NCBI GenBank assembly: GCA_002353975.1
Contig: DEKQ01000160.1
Coordinates: forward strand, 1-27,812
Direction of reading: 5' to 3'
DNA length: 27,812 nt
DNA from: Prevotellaceae bacterium UBA2718
GTDB lineage: Bacteria > Bacteroidota > Bacteroidia > Bacteroidales > Bacteroidaceae
In this document: piece by piece, positions 14,224-24,307 of the stretch
Numbering within the stretch: the first letter of the stretch is position 1
How the letters are laid out: every line of letters begins with the position of its first letter
Translations under genes and position numbers: made by a program
The notes under the pieces: generated by a model
Seen by the model: only the letters and a program-made list of their open reading frames with translations
Told to the model about the DNA's origin: nothing
Database searches by the model: none

Positions 14224-16089
14224 ATGTGTGGAATTGTAGGATATATAGGAAAGAGACAGGCATACCCGATACTGATAAAAGGCTTGAAACGCCTTGAGTA
14301 TCGTGGTTATGACTCTGCAGGATGTGCTTTGGTATCAGATACGGAGCATAAGCTTAACATATATAAAGCCAAAGGAAAGGTTTCCGATTTGGAAAGTGTT
14401 GCAGATGCTCAGGATCACTCTGGCATCCTCGGTATAGCACATACGCGCTGGGCTACTCACGGTGTCCCAAGTGAAACCAATGCACACCCACATACCAGCC
14501 AGTCAGGGAATATTACCATGGTTCACAATGGCATCATAGAGAACTATGCCACGTTGCGCGAACAGCTTAAGGGCAAGGGATATACATTCAAGAGCGAGAC
14601 GGACACAGAGGTCCTTGTCCAGCTTATCGAATATATAATGGAGAAGAATAATGTGGATCTCCCTACGGCAGTTCGCAGTGCCCTGAATCAGGTATTCGGT
14701 GCTTATGCCATTGCCGTAGTGGATGCTCGTCACCCTAATGTTATTGTGGCTGCACGTAAATCTTCTCCTTTGGCAGTAGGCGTTGTTGAAGATAACAGCG
14801 AATTTTTCTTGGCTTCAGATGCCTCTCCAATAGCAGAATATACAAAGCAGATAGTTTATCTCAACGATGAAGAGATGGCTATTCTTGAGTGTGGCAAACC
14901 GTTACATGTATTCAAGCTTAATGGAGAAGAGACGGATGCTATAATCAAAGAGGTGACAGTAGATATTTCCATGCTTGACCACGAGGGCTATCCTCACTTC
15001 ATGTTGAAGGAAATCTTTGACCAACCCAATGTGCTGAAGGACTGTATGAGTGGTCGTGTCATAGAATCTCCTTTCACTCACCACCCGGAGATACTGCTTT
15101 CTGCTGTCAGAAATCATCGTAGGGAATTGCTTCAGGCACGTCGCATAATAATTGTCTCATGCGGAACATCCTGGCATGCAGGCCTTATAGGCAAACAACT
15201 TATAGAGCATTTCTGTCGCATACCGGTAGAGGTGGCATACGCGAGTGAGTTCAGGTACAGTGACCCAGTCATAGAACCCAATGATGTCGTAATGGCTATT
15301 TCACAGTCAGGTGAGACAGCCGACACCCTTGCTGCGGTAAAATTAGCAAAGGAAAAAGGAGCACTCATATTCGGTATAGTGAATGGAGTAGGTTCTTCCA
15401 TTGCCCGTGAGTCAGATACCGGAACATACATACACGTTGGCCCTGAGATTGGCGTGGCATCGACTAAGGCCTTTACCGGTCAGGTTGTAGTACTTGCTAT
15501 GATAGCATTGGCCTTAGGAAACGCAAAGGGAACGGTAGAGGATGATGAGTATGAAGAGACGATAAAGGAACTGCAGAACATCCCTTCAAAGATAGAGAAG
15601 GTATTGGAGCAGAATGAGAAGATTGAGCGTCTTGCGCTGAAATATACCTTTGCTCACAATTTCCTCTACCTGGGTCGTGGATGGAATTACCCTGTAGCCT
15701 TGGAAGGTGCGTTGAAACTAAAGGAAATCAGCTACATCCATGCAGAGGGTTATCCTGCAGCAGAGATGAAACATGGTCCGATAGCCTTGGTGGATGAGGA
15801 AATGCCTGTCGTGTTTATAGCTACCCATCATAAACTGTACCGTAAGATTATATCGAACATGCAGGAAGTAATCTCACGTCACGGACGCATCATAGCAGTT
15901 GTTACAGAGGGTGACGAGGAGGTAAAGGCTATGGTTGACGAGGTTATAGAAGTGCCTCAGACGTTGGCTTGCCTTGCTCCGTTGCTCAGCGTCATTCCAT
16001 TACAGCTGCTGTCATATCATGTAGCAGTAGCCAAAGGGCTAAACGTGGATCAGCCGCGTAATCTTGCAAAATCGGTAACAGTAGAATAG
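14224..16089 (+). CDS. glmS: Glutamine--fructose-6-phosphate aminotransferase (isomerizing)
   Basis: This enzyme makes glucosamine-6-phosphate from fructose-6-phosphate and glutamine, the first step towards UDP-GlcNAc for peptidoglycan and lipid A. The N-terminal glutamine amidotransferase domain (about 1-225) begins MCGIVGYIG, giving Cys1 after Met removal. It contains GIAHTRWATHG and TMVHNGIIEN. Two SIS sugar-isomerase domains follow (about 290-430, with VSCGTSWHAG and ISQSGETADT; about 465-610). The C-terminus NVDQPRNLAKSVTVE is the canonical end. The length of 621 residues is normal. No TAnnTTTG promoter is visible in the short stretch after the upstream hairpin. carA follows after 44 nt. 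Confidence 0.96.
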   Translation: MCGIVGYIGKRQAYPILIKGLKRLEYRGYDSAGCALVSDTEHKLNIYKAKGKVSDLESVADAQDHSGILGIAHTRWATHGVPSETNAHPHTSQSGNITMVHNGIIENYATLREQLKGKGYTFKSETDTEVLVQLIEYIMEKNNVDLPTAVRSALNQVFGAYAIAVVDARHPNVIVAARKSSPLAVGVVEDNSEFFLASDASPIAEYTKQIVYLNDEEMAILECGKPLHVFKLNGEETDAIIKEVTVDISMLDHEGYPHFMLKEIFDQPNVLKDCMSGRVIESPFTHHPEILLSAVRNHRRELLQARRIIIVSCGTSWHAGLIGKQLIEHFCRIPVEVAYASEFRYSDPVIEPNDVVMAISQSGETADTLAAVKLAKEKGALIFGIVNGVGSSIARESDTGTYIHVGPEIGVASTKAFTGQVVVLAMIALALGNAKGTVEDDEYEETIKELQNIPSKIEKVLEQNEKIERLALKYTFAHNFLYLGRGWNYPVALEGALKLKEISYIHAEGYPAAEMKHGPIALVDEEMPVVFIATHHKLYRKIISNMQEVISRHGRIIAVVTEGDEEVKAMVDEVIEVPQTLACLAPLLSVIPLQLLSYHVAVAKGLNVDQPRNLAKSVTVE

Positions 16090-16133
16090 AAATTTCTCTC
16101 AAAGAGGAACACAAGCATATATATAAGGACATA

Positions 16134-17231
16134 ATGAGAAACGTAACACTACTTTTAGATGACGGACAGAAGTTCAAGGGTAAATCCTTTGGATATGACA
16201 AGCCTGTGGCTGGCGAAGTCGTATTCAATACAGCTATGACAGGATATCCTGAGAGTCTTACTGATCCCTCATACGCAGGTCAGATGATGGTATTGACATA
16301 TCCTCTCGTAGGTAATTATGGAGTACCGCCATTCACTTTTGAATCCAATGGACTCCCCACCTTCATGGAGAGTGATAAGATATATGCCTCTGCTATCATC
16401 GTGGCAGATTACTGTGAGAAGTACAGCCACTGGAATGCAAAGGAGAGCCTTGCCGACTGGCTGAAGCGTGAGCAGGTGCCTGGAATTACGGGGATTGATA
16501 CCAGAGAGCTGACGAAAGTGTTGCGCGAACATGGTGTCATGATGGGTAAAATTATCTTTGATGATGAGCCTGACAATATCCCGGAGGCACATTATGAAGG
16601 AGTGAATTTTGTGGATCAGGTATCGGTAAAGGACATTATAACATATCAGCCAGCAGAAGGCAGTGTGGCAGAGGGGCAGAAACCCAAGAAAGTAGTCCTT
16701 GTGGATTGTGGAGTGAAAGCCAATATCATACGTTGTCTGATAAACCGGGGATGCGAGGTTGTCAGAGTCCCTTGGAACTACGACTACACAGATATGGAGT
16801 TCGATGGCCTGTTCCTGGCTAACGGTCCTGGTGATCCGGACATGTGTGAGGATGCCGTTGCTATCATAAGGAAGCAGATGGCCAAGAGTGATAAGCCAAT
16901 CTGCGGTATCTGCATGGGAAATCAGTTGCTCTCAAAAGCGGCTGGTGCGAAGATATACAAGTTGAAATACGGACATCGTTCCCACAATCAGCCTGTACGT
17001 ATGGTAGGTACAAACCGCTGCTTCGTAACATCCCAGAATCATGGATATGCAGTAGATGCTTCCACGCTGGGAGAAGAATGGGAAGAACTCTTCGTCAATA
17101 TGAATGATGGATCGAATGAGGGCATAAGGCACAAGACGAAGCCTTGGTTCTCAAGTCAGTTCCATCCTGAGGCTTGTTCAGGTCCTGTTGACACGGAATT
17201 CATGTTCGACAAGTTTGTATCAGTACTATAA
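16134..17231 (+). CDS. carA: Carbamoyl-phosphate synthase small subunit
   Basis: The glutaminase subunit supplies ammonia to CarB for carbamoyl phosphate, which feeds arginine and pyrimidine synthesis. The N-terminal CPSase small-chain domain (about 1-140) precedes a class I glutamine amidotransferase. The catalytic triad is visible as C260 (CGICMGNQLL), H344 and E346 (SQFHPEACSGP). The length of 365 residues is usual. It is 44 nt after glmS and 27 nt before carB, all in the same direction. Confidence 0.96.
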   Translation: MRNVTLLLDDGQKFKGKSFGYDKPVAGEVVFNTAMTGYPESLTDPSYAGQMMVLTYPLVGNYGVPPFTFESNGLPTFMESDKIYASAIIVADYCEKYSHWNAKESLADWLKREQVPGITGIDTRELTKVLREHGVMMGKIIFDDEPDNIPEAHYEGVNFVDQVSVKDIITYQPAEGSVAEGQKPKKVVLVDCGVKANIIRCLINRGCEVVRVPWNYDYTDMEFDGLFLANGPGDPDMCEDAVAIIRKQMAKSDKPICGICMGNQLLSKAAGAKIYKLKYGHRSHNQPVRMVGTNRCFVTSQNHGYAVDASTLGEEWEELFVNMNDGSNEGIRHKTKPWFSSQFHPEACSGPVDTEFMFDKFVSVL

Positions 17232-17258
17232 TTAACCACCTAACACACGAGCATAACA

Positions 17259-20200
17259 ATGAAAGACGAGAATATAAAGAAGGTATTGCTCCTGGGTTCA
17301 GGCGCATTGAAGATAGGAGAGGCGGGAGAGTTTGACTATTCAGGTTCTCAGGCATTGAAGGCTCTGCGCGAAGAAGGCGTTGAGACCATACTTATCAATC
17401 CTAATATCGCCACGGTGCAGACATCCGAGGGTGTGGCAGACAAGGTGTATTTCCTTCCCGTGCAGCCATACTTCGTTGAGCGTGTAATCAAGCAGGAGAG
17501 ACCTGATGGCATCATGCTGGCATTTGGAGGACAGACAGCCCTCAACTGCGGTGTGGAACTGTATAAATCGGGAGTTCTTGAGAAGTACAACATTCAGGTA
17601 TTGGGCACTCCGGTTCAGGCAATCATGGATACAGAGGACCGCGAGTTGTTCGTTGAGAAACTGGATGAGATAGATGTCAAGACAATCAAGTCTCACGCCG
17701 TAAATAATATCGAAGAGGCAAGGAAAGCAGCTGCTGAGCTTGGCTATCCTGTTATCATTCGTGCTGCATACGCTTTAGGAGGTTTGGGCTCAGGCTTCTG
17801 TGATAATGAGGACGAGCTTAACAAGCTGACAGAGAAGGCCTTTTCTTTCTCCCCTCAGGTGTTGGTGGAAAAATCGCTGAAGGGTTGGAAAGAGATAGAG
17901 TATGAGGTAGTGAGAGACAAATATGACAACTGTATTACCGTATGTAATATGGAGAATTTTGACCCACTTGGTATTCATACGGGTGAGTCAATCGTCATCG
18001 CTCCATCACAGACGCTCAACAATTCAGAGTACCACAAGCTACGTGCTCTTGCCATAAAGATTATACGTCACATCGGTATCGTGGGTGAGTGTAACGTGCA
18101 GTATGCGTTTGACCCTCAGTCAGAGGACTATCGCGTCATAGAGGTCAACGCACGTCTCAGCCGCTCTTCGGCTCTGGCATCTAAGGCTACGGGTTACCCT
18201 CTCGCCTTTGTCGCGGCAAAATTGGGTATGGGTTATGGGCTGTTTGAACTCAAGAACTCTGTCACCAAGACCACATCGGCATTCTTTGAGCCGGCATTGG
18301 ATTACGTTGTTTGCAAGATACCGCGTTGGGACCTCTCTAAATTCAGAGGAGTAGATAAGGAGTTGGGCTCATCCATGAAGTCTGTTGGCGAGGTTATGGC
18401 TATCGGACGTAATTTTGAGGAGGCCATACAGAAAGGCTTGCGCATGATAGGGCAGGGGATGCACGGCTTCGTAGAAAACAAAGTACTGCAGATAGATGAC
18501 ATAGAAGGCGCCTTGAAGGCTCCGACAGACAAGCGTATCTTTGTGATAGCCAAAGCCCTGAAGCGTAAGATTTACACTACGGAGCAAATCCATGAGATGA
18601 CGAAGATAGATATGTGGTTCCTTGAGAAACTGCAGCATATCATCGACATAGATGATGAGATGGACAGATGCACCTCTATCAATTCTATGGATAAGTCTCT
18701 GCTCAGGACGGCAAAGGAATATGGCTTTACTGACTTCCAGATAGCGAGAGCCGTAGGATTGGATAAGGAGATGGGCAATATGCATAAAGCCATTCTCGCA
18801 GTCCGCTCGCTGCGTAAGTCATTGGGCATAGTGCCATACGTTAAGCAGATAGATACCCTCGCAGCAGAGTATCCCGCCCATACGAACTATCTCTATATGA
18901 CCTATGCTGCCGTAGCCAATGACATAACCTACGAAAACGATAAGAAATCCATCGTCGTGCTTGGTTCCGGAGCCTATCGTATCGGCTCTTCCGTAGAGTT
19001 CGACTGGTGCGGCGTGCAGGCCTTGAACACCATTCGCAAGCAGGGTTACCGTTCCGTAATGATTAATTACAACCCCGAAACCGTAAGTACAGATTACGAT
19101 ATGTGTGACCGTCTGTATTTTGACGAGCTTACGTTTGAGAGGGTTATGGATATCCTTGACCTTGAGAATCCGTATGGTGTCATACTTTCCACAGGTGGTC
19201 AGATACCAAACAATCTCGCTATGAAGCTTGATGCGGAAAATGTGCCCATCCTTGGAACAACGGCTAAGGACATAGACAACTGTGAGGACCGTGCGCTCTT
19301 CTCGGCTATGCTCAACCGCATCGGGGTCGATCAGCCGGATTGGGCGGCGCTGACATCTATGGAGGACATCAACGCATTCATTGACCGTGTAGGCTTCCCC
19401 GTTCTCGTACGCCCTTCATACGTCCTTTCCGGAGCAGCCATGAATGTTTGCTCAAACCGCGATGAATTGGAGAGATTCCTCAAGCTTGCAGCCAACATTT
19501 CCTCAGAGCATCCTGTGGTTGTCAGCAAGTTCATAGAGCATGCTAAGGAGATAGACTTTGACGGAGTGGCAAAAGATGGTGAGATTATTGCGTATGCTAT
19601 ATCCGAACACGTAGAGTTCGCTGGTGTTCACTCGGGTGATGCTACTTTGCAATTCCCGCCACAGAAACTTTACGTTGAGACCGTAAGACGCATCAAGAGA
19701 ATATCAAGACAGATAGCAAAAGAACTGCATATCACAGGTCCGTTCAATTGTCAGTATATGGCAAAGGATAACGACATCCTTGTGATTGAGACAAACCTGC
19801 GTGCTTCACGTTCATTCCCATTCGTCAGCAAGGTGTTGAAATTTAATCTCATCGAACTTGCGACGAAGATTATGCTCGGAGTACCGTTTGAGCGTCCGTC
19901 AAAGAATCTCTTTGACCTCGACTATGTGGGCATCAAGGCCAGCCAGTTCTCGTTTAATCGTCTGCAGAAAGCAGATCCGGTGCTTGGTGTCGATATGGCT
20001 TCCACGGGTGAGGTCGGCTGCATAGGACAAGACACTTCTTGCGCTCTCATCAAGTCCATGCTCTCTGTTGGCTATAAGATACCTAAGAAGACAATCCTCC
20101 TCTCTACGGGTGACGCGAAGCAGAAAGCCGAGATGCTTGATGCTGCAAGGCAACTGATAAACAACGGCTATGTGCTTTACGCCACAGGTGGTACACATAA

Positions 20201-20492
20201 GTACCTCAACGAGCAGGGAGTAGAAAACATAGAGGTGTTCTGGCCTTCTGACGAGGGTAAGTACCCTCAGGCGCTTGATATGCTTCATGAGAAGAAAATA
20301 GATATGGTGGTAAACATCCCAAAGAACCATACGGTTCGCGAGCTGGACAATGGATACAAGATTCGTCGCGCTGCCATAGATCTCAACATTCCGCTCATCA
20401 CGAACAGCCGTCTCGCCTCTGCGTTCATCAATGCGTTCTGCACAATGAAGCTTGACGATATAGCCATAAAGCCTTGGCAAGACTATAAGTAA
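17259..20492 (+). CDS. carB: Carbamoyl-phosphate synthase large subunit
   Basis: This subunit synthesises carbamoyl phosphate from bicarbonate, ammonia and two ATP. It has 1077 residues, the standard length, with two homologous halves. The first ATP-grasp half is at about 1-400 (VLLLGSGALKIGEAGEFDYS at the start), followed by the oligomerisation region (about 400-550). The second half (about 560-930; VVLGSGAYRIGSSVEFDWCG) follows. The C-terminal MGS-like allosteric domain is from about 935 (LLSTGDAKQKAE, YATGGTHKYL, VVNIPKN). All parts look intact. It pairs with carA immediately upstream. Confidence 0.97.
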   Translation: MKDENIKKVLLLGSGALKIGEAGEFDYSGSQALKALREEGVETILINPNIATVQTSEGVADKVYFLPVQPYFVERVIKQERPDGIMLAFGGQTALNCGVELYKSGVLEKYNIQVLGTPVQAIMDTEDRELFVEKLDEIDVKTIKSHAVNNIEEARKAAAELGYPVIIRAAYALGGLGSGFCDNEDELNKLTEKAFSFSPQVLVEKSLKGWKEIEYEVVRDKYDNCITVCNMENFDPLGIHTGESIVIAPSQTLNNSEYHKLRALAIKIIRHIGIVGECNVQYAFDPQSEDYRVIEVNARLSRSSALASKATGYPLAFVAAKLGMGYGLFELKNSVTKTTSAFFEPALDYVVCKIPRWDLSKFRGVDKELGSSMKSVGEVMAIGRNFEEAIQKGLRMIGQGMHGFVENKVLQIDDIEGALKAPTDKRIFVIAKALKRKIYTTEQIHEMTKIDMWFLEKLQHIIDIDDEMDRCTSINSMDKSLLRTAKEYGFTDFQIARAVGLDKEMGNMHKAILAVRSLRKSLGIVPYVKQIDTLAAEYPAHTNYLYMTYAAVANDITYENDKKSIVVLGSGAYRIGSSVEFDWCGVQALNTIRKQGYRSVMINYNPETVSTDYDMCDRLYFDELTFERVMDILDLENPYGVILSTGGQIPNNLAMKLDAENVPILGTTAKDIDNCEDRALFSAMLNRIGVDQPDWAALTSMEDINAFIDRVGFPVLVRPSYVLSGAAMNVCSNRDELERFLKLAANISSEHPVVVSKFIEHAKEIDFDGVAKDGEIIAYAISEHVEFAGVHSGDATLQFPPQKLYVETVRRIKRISRQIAKELHITGPFNCQYMAKDNDILVIETNLRASRSFPFVSKVLKFNLIELATKIMLGVPFERPSKNLFDLDYVGIKASQFSFNRLQKADPVLGVDMASTGEVGCIGQDTSCALIKSMLSVGYKIPKKTILLSTGDAKQKAEMLDAARQLINNGYVLYATGGTHKYLNEQGVENIEVFWPSDEGKYPQALDMLHEKKIDMVVNIPKNHTVRELDNGYKIRRAAIDLNIPLITNSRLASAFINAFCTMKLDDIAIKPWQDYK

Positions 20493-20530
20493 TTAACTGA
20501 CTAAAATAACCCTTAACCAATCAACTCAAC

Positions 20531-21430
20531 ATGCAAAATATCTTTCGCGGATTGGGTATAGCCCTTGTAACACCATTTAATGATGATTTCAGCATCGACT
20601 ACGAGTCCTTGCAGAACATCATAGAGTATCAACTCTCTAACGGCGCGGACTTCCTCTGCATCCTTGCCACCACAGGCGAGACCCCGTGTCTTTCTGAGGA
20701 AGAGCACTATCAGGTGAAGCAGTTCATCGTAAAGCAGGTAGCAGGCAGGGTGCCTCTCCTCATGGGATGCGGCGGCAACAATACGGCTGCTGTTGTCAAG
20801 ATGTGTAAGGAGTACGATATGAGCGGCATTGATGGTTTGCTCAGCGTGTGCCCATACTATAACAAACCATCGCAAGAAGGCTTGTATCAGCACTTTAAGG
20901 CTATCGCCGGAGCTACGAAACTGCCTGTCGTACTCTATAATGTTCCAGGCAGAACGGGTGTAAACCTCAAGCCTGAGACCACTTGCCGCTTAGCAAATGA
21001 CTGCGACAATATCGTAGCCATCAAGGAGGCCAGCGGTTCCATAGAGCAGGTAGATGAGATTATCAAGCTAAAGCCAGCAGACTTTGAGGTGCTTTCCGGC
21101 GACGATGCTATTACGTTCCACATGATAGCTACTGGAGCTGTGGGCGTGATATCCGTCATAGGCAACGCTCTGCCAAAGGAGTTCTCACGTATGATACGCT
21201 TAGAGTTCAACGGCGAGTTTGGAGCCGCACAGAGAGTGCACCACAGGTTCACCGACCTCTACAGCCTGTTGTTCGTAGATGGAAACCCCGCAGGTGTAAA
21301 GGCTCTGATGAACGAACTCGGATTGCTGAAGAATGTCCTTCGCCTGCCGTTGGTACCGACACGCCTGAAGACACATCAGCGTATTGCCGAAGTCTTGAAG
21401 AGTCTCAACAGAGATCTGCCTATCCGATAA
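20531..21430 (+). CDS. dapA: 4-Hydroxy-tetrahydrodipicolinate synthase
   Basis: This enzyme condenses pyruvate with aspartate semialdehyde, the first committed step to diaminopimelate and lysine. It is a TIM barrel of 299 residues. The active site is visible: T47/T48 in ATTGETP, Y110 (CPYYNKP), Y136 (LYNVPGRTG) and the Schiff-base lysine K165 (AIKEASG). It starts 38 nt after carB and ends 6 nt before the HD-domain gene, so it probably belongs to the same transcript. Confidence 0.96.
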   Translation: MQNIFRGLGIALVTPFNDDFSIDYESLQNIIEYQLSNGADFLCILATTGETPCLSEEEHYQVKQFIVKQVAGRVPLLMGCGGNNTAAVVKMCKEYDMSGIDGLLSVCPYYNKPSQEGLYQHFKAIAGATKLPVVLYNVPGRTGVNLKPETTCRLANDCDNIVAIKEASGSIEQVDEIIKLKPADFEVLSGDDAITFHMIATGAVGVISVIGNALPKEFSRMIRLEFNGEFGAAQRVHHRFTDLYSLLFVDGNPAGVKALMNELGLLKNVLRLPLVPTRLKTHQRIAEVLKSLNRDLPIR

Positions 21431-21436
21431 GGTTAT

Positions 21437-22054
21437 ATGAAAGTCAGTTTAGACTTGATGGAATTCATCGAGCGCAACATCCTGCCCAGGTATGCTGCGT
21501 TCGATGATGCGCATAACATGCAGCACGTCATGCACGTCATCAAGTACTCTCTGCAATTGGCTGAGAGCTTGGGTGCTGACGTGGATATGGCTTACGTCGT
21601 GGCTGCCTACCATGATTTGGGCCTTGAAGGTCCGCGCGCCATACATCACATTACGAGCGGCAAGATACTCCTTGCAGACAAGCGTCTGGAACGCTGGTTC
21701 TCTGCCACGCAGATACAGATAATGAAGGAAGCCGTTGAGGACCATCGCGCATCGGCATCAAGGGCTCCGCGCTCTGTCTATGGCAGGATTGTGGCAGAAG
21801 CTGACCGCGACCTTCTTCCTGAGAGCGTATTCCGCAGAACCGTACAATACGGCAGAGCGCACTATCCTGAGATGTCTGAAGAGGAGCACTGGGAGCGCTT
21901 CTTGCAGCACATGCAGCAGAAGTACTCCACTTCTGGTTACATAAAGCTATGGATACCTGGCTCGCAGAATGAAAAACATCTTGCGGAATTACGCCACATT
22001 ATCAGCGATAAAAATCTTCTGAGGAGGGAATTTGAAAGATATTTCAAAGCATGA
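21437..22054 (+). CDS. HD-domain phosphohydrolase, function unknown
   Basis: A 205-residue protein with an HD metal-binding domain: H30 (HNMQHVMHV), H59-D60 (AAYHDLGLEG), H70-H71 (RAIHHITSG) and D123/D125 (VAEADRDLL). The family hydrolyses phosphate bonds, often in nucleotides; the substrate here cannot be predicted. It is placed between dapA (6 nt) and menA (overlap ATGA, 4 nt), so it is co-expressed with biosynthetic genes without an obvious functional link. Confidence 0.8.
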   Translation: MKVSLDLMEFIERNILPRYAAFDDAHNMQHVMHVIKYSLQLAESLGADVDMAYVVAAYHDLGLEGPRAIHHITSGKILLADKRLERWFSATQIQIMKEAVEDHRASASRAPRSVYGRIVAEADRDLLPESVFRRTVQYGRAHYPEMSEEEHWERFLQHMQQKYSTSGYIKLWIPGSQNEKHLAELRHIISDKNLLRREFERYFKA

Positions 22055-22998
22055 TAATAGATATAAATACCAAGAAGCCCGAGGGACAAGTGAAGCGGGG
22101 AAGCCTGAAAGCCTGGCTCCTTGCTGCGCGCCCCAAGACGCTTACGGGTGCGGCAGTACCTGTGATGCTCGGATGTGCTTGCGCATATCATGCACAGGCA
22201 GACGTCTTCACGTCAGAGCAGAGTGGAGGCCATTCCATTATCACGGCTGTTTTGTGCTTCCTCTTTGCGTTTGTCATGCAGATAGACGCCAACTTCATCA
22301 ACGACTATTACGATTGTGCCCGTGGGCGTGACAACGAAGAGCGCTTAGGACCTCTGCGGGCGTGCCAGCAAGGGTGGATATCACTTGGACAAATGCGATG
22401 GGGCATCATACTCACCACCATCTTAGCATGCTTAGTGGGATTGCCTCTCGCTTATATTGGCGGCTACGAACTTGTTCTCGTAGGAGCCGCCTGCGTACTC
22501 TTCTGTTTCCTCTACACCACCACGTTATCGTCCTTAGGTTTGGGTGACCTCTTGGTACTCGTCTTCTTCGGCATCATACCCGTTTACTTCACATATTACG
22601 TGCTCATACATCCCGAGACATTCTCATGGACGGTACCGCTGACGGGTGTAGCGTGCGGGCTTGTCGTTGATACGCTGCTGCTCATCAACAATTACCGCGA
22701 CATAGACAACGACCGGAATAGCGGCAAGAAAACGCTGACCGTCTTCATTGGCCGCGAGAAGACAGAATGGCTCTACATCATTCTGCCCACTACGGCTCTC
22801 GTCATGATGCTCCTTCTCTATGGGTGGCACAATCAGAACATTATCATTTGCTTCGTACCCTATTTCCTCTTCGTGCAGTCATGGAACAAAATGCGACAGA
22901 TAGGGCAGGGGAGAGCACTCAATAAAGTCCTCGGAATAACCGCGCGTAACATTTTCATATATGGTATTTTGATAAGTTTACTTATCATTTTGTCATAA
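22051..22998 (+). CDS. menA: 1,4-Dihydroxy-2-naphthoate polyprenyltransferase
   Basis: This membrane enzyme attaches the isoprenoid tail to dihydroxynaphthoate to make demethylmenaquinone. It is a UbiA-family protein of 315 residues with about eight hydrophobic helices. The first aspartate-rich prenyl diphosphate site is NDYYDCARGRD (about 84-94), and the second lies in NNYRDIDNDRNSGKKTL (about 216). The N-terminal RPKTLTGAAVPVMLG is typical of MenA. The ATG overlaps the stop of the HD gene (ATGA). The N-terminus is a little long before SLKAWLLAARPKT, so a slightly later start is possible. Confidence 0.92.
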   Translation: MIIDINTKKPEGQVKRGSLKAWLLAARPKTLTGAAVPVMLGCACAYHAQADVFTSEQSGGHSIITAVLCFLFAFVMQIDANFINDYYDCARGRDNEERLGPLRACQQGWISLGQMRWGIILTTILACLVGLPLAYIGGYELVLVGAACVLFCFLYTTTLSSLGLGDLLVLVFFGIIPVYFTYYVLIHPETFSWTVPLTGVACGLVVDTLLLINNYRDIDNDRNSGKKTLTVFIGREKTEWLYIILPTTALVMMLLLYGWHNQNIIICFVPYFLFVQSWNKMRQIGQGRALNKVLGITARNIFIYGILISLLIILS

Positions 22999-23043
22999 AA
23001 AGCATGGGCGTAATAGACAAAAATGCAAAAATACACGTTAATT

Positions 23044-23075
23044 TTTGCCCCTTTCGCAAATTTTGAGTACCTTTG
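23044..23075 (+). promoter_or_regulatory. Promoter of serC
   Basis: TTTG at 23044-23047, a 20-nt spacer, then TACCTTTG at 23068-23075. The leader to the ATG at 23125 is about 45 nt. Confidence 0.8.
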
Positions 23076-23124
23076 CACCCGTTTTCAAACAGAACAACTA
23101 ACTCACATTAATAAATAAAACTCA

Positions 23125-24192
23125 ATGAAGAAGTACAATTTTAATGCAGGTCCCTCAATCCTCCCACGTGAGGTAATTGAGCAGACGGCTGCAGCATGTC
23201 TTGATTTCGACAATTCAGGACTCTCACTTATGGAGATTTCCCACCGTGCTAAGAACTTCCAGCCCGTTGTAGATGAGGCAGAGGCTCTCATGAAGGAGTT
23301 GCTCGACATTCCTGAGGGCTACAAGGTGCTCTTCCTTGGTGGTGGCGCTTCTCTGGAGTTCTGCATGGTTCCATTCAACTTCCTTGAGAAGAAAGCTGCC
23401 TACCTCAATACTGGTGTTTGGGCTACTAAGGCCATGAAGGAAGCTAAGCTCTTTGGTGAAGTGGTAGAGATAGCATCATCTGCTGACAAGAACTTTACCT
23501 ACATCCCACAGAACTACACCATCCCGACAGACGCTGACTATCTTCACATCACGACTAACAATACCATCTACGGTACAGAGATCCGTGAGGACATCGATTC
23601 TCCTATTCCTCTGATTGCCGATATGTCATCTGACTTCCTCTCTCGCCCTCTCGACGTTAGCAAGTACGCTCTCATCTATGGTGGCGCACAGAAGAACCTC
23701 GCTATGGCAGGTGTTACCTTCGTAATCGTTAAGGAAGACGCTCTGGGCAAGGTTTCACGTCAGATTCCTACAATGCTCGACTACCGCACACACGTCAAGA
23801 AGGGCTCAATGTTCAACACACCTCCAGTAGTACCTATCTACTCCGCCCTCATGAACCTGCGTTACATCAAGGCTCACGGCGGCGTGAAGGCTATGGACAA
23901 GCTTGCTCACCAGCGTGCTGAGATTGTTTACGGCGAGATTGACCGCAACAAGCTCTTCGTTGGTACAGCTGAGGAGAGCAGCCGCTCACTCATGAACCTC
24001 ACATTCGTGCTCAAGCCAGAGTATCAGGACCTGCAGGATGAGTTCCTCGCATTCGCTACTTCTAAGGGTATGGTAGGCGTTAAGGGACATCGTGACGTAG
24101 GCGGCTTCCGCGCTTCTTGCTACAACGCTATGTCTATCGAAGGCTGTGAGGCTCTCGTGGCTTGCATGAAGGAGTTTGAGGCAAAGCATTAA
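23125..24192 (+). CDS. serC: Phosphoserine aminotransferase
   Basis: A PLP enzyme converting 3-phosphohydroxypyruvate and glutamate to phosphoserine, the second step of serine synthesis; it is often also used in pyridoxal phosphate synthesis. It has 355 residues. The motifs are NFNAGPSILP at the start, SHRAKNF (39-45), LGGGASLEF (71-79), and the PLP lysine K190 in YGGAQKNLAMAG. The C-terminus has GHRDVGGFRASCYNAM. It has its own promoter. The pathway partner serA lies downstream but is separated by the heptamer arrays and a four-helix-bundle gene. Confidence 0.97.
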   Translation: MKKYNFNAGPSILPREVIEQTAAACLDFDNSGLSLMEISHRAKNFQPVVDEAEALMKELLDIPEGYKVLFLGGGASLEFCMVPFNFLEKKAAYLNTGVWATKAMKEAKLFGEVVEIASSADKNFTYIPQNYTIPTDADYLHITTNNTIYGTEIREDIDSPIPLIADMSSDFLSRPLDVSKYALIYGGAQKNLAMAGVTFVIVKEDALGKVSRQIPTMLDYRTHVKKGSMFNTPPVVPIYSALMNLRYIKAHGGVKAMDKLAHQRAEIVYGEIDRNKLFVGTAEESSRSLMNLTFVLKPEYQDLQDEFLAFATSKGMVGVKGHRDVGGFRASCYNAMSIEGCEALVACMKEFEAKH

Positions 24193-24195
24193 TTC

Positions 24196-24297
24196 ATTGA
24201 CCATTGACTATTGAGCATTGACCATTGTCCATTGAACATTGAACATTGAGCATTGAACATTGATTGAACATTGAACATTGAACATTGAGCATTGAGC
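24196..24297 (+). repeat. Heptamer tandem array ATTGANC, about 14.5 copies
   Basis: Fourteen heptamers (ATTGACC, ATTGACT, ATTGAGC, ATTGAAC...) plus one 4-bp remnant run from just after the serC stop to the start of the four-helix-bundle gene. The outer copies are complementary to the outer copies of the array at 24671-24747. Confidence 0.92.
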
Positions 24298-24307
24298 ATT
24301 AATTGTT

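Noticed and set aside
19899..20480. Long minus-strand ORF opposite carB (also 659-1369, 3535-4086, 4800-5354, 6649-7185)
   Set aside because: These are antisense shadows of well-identified genes and show no domain signatures.
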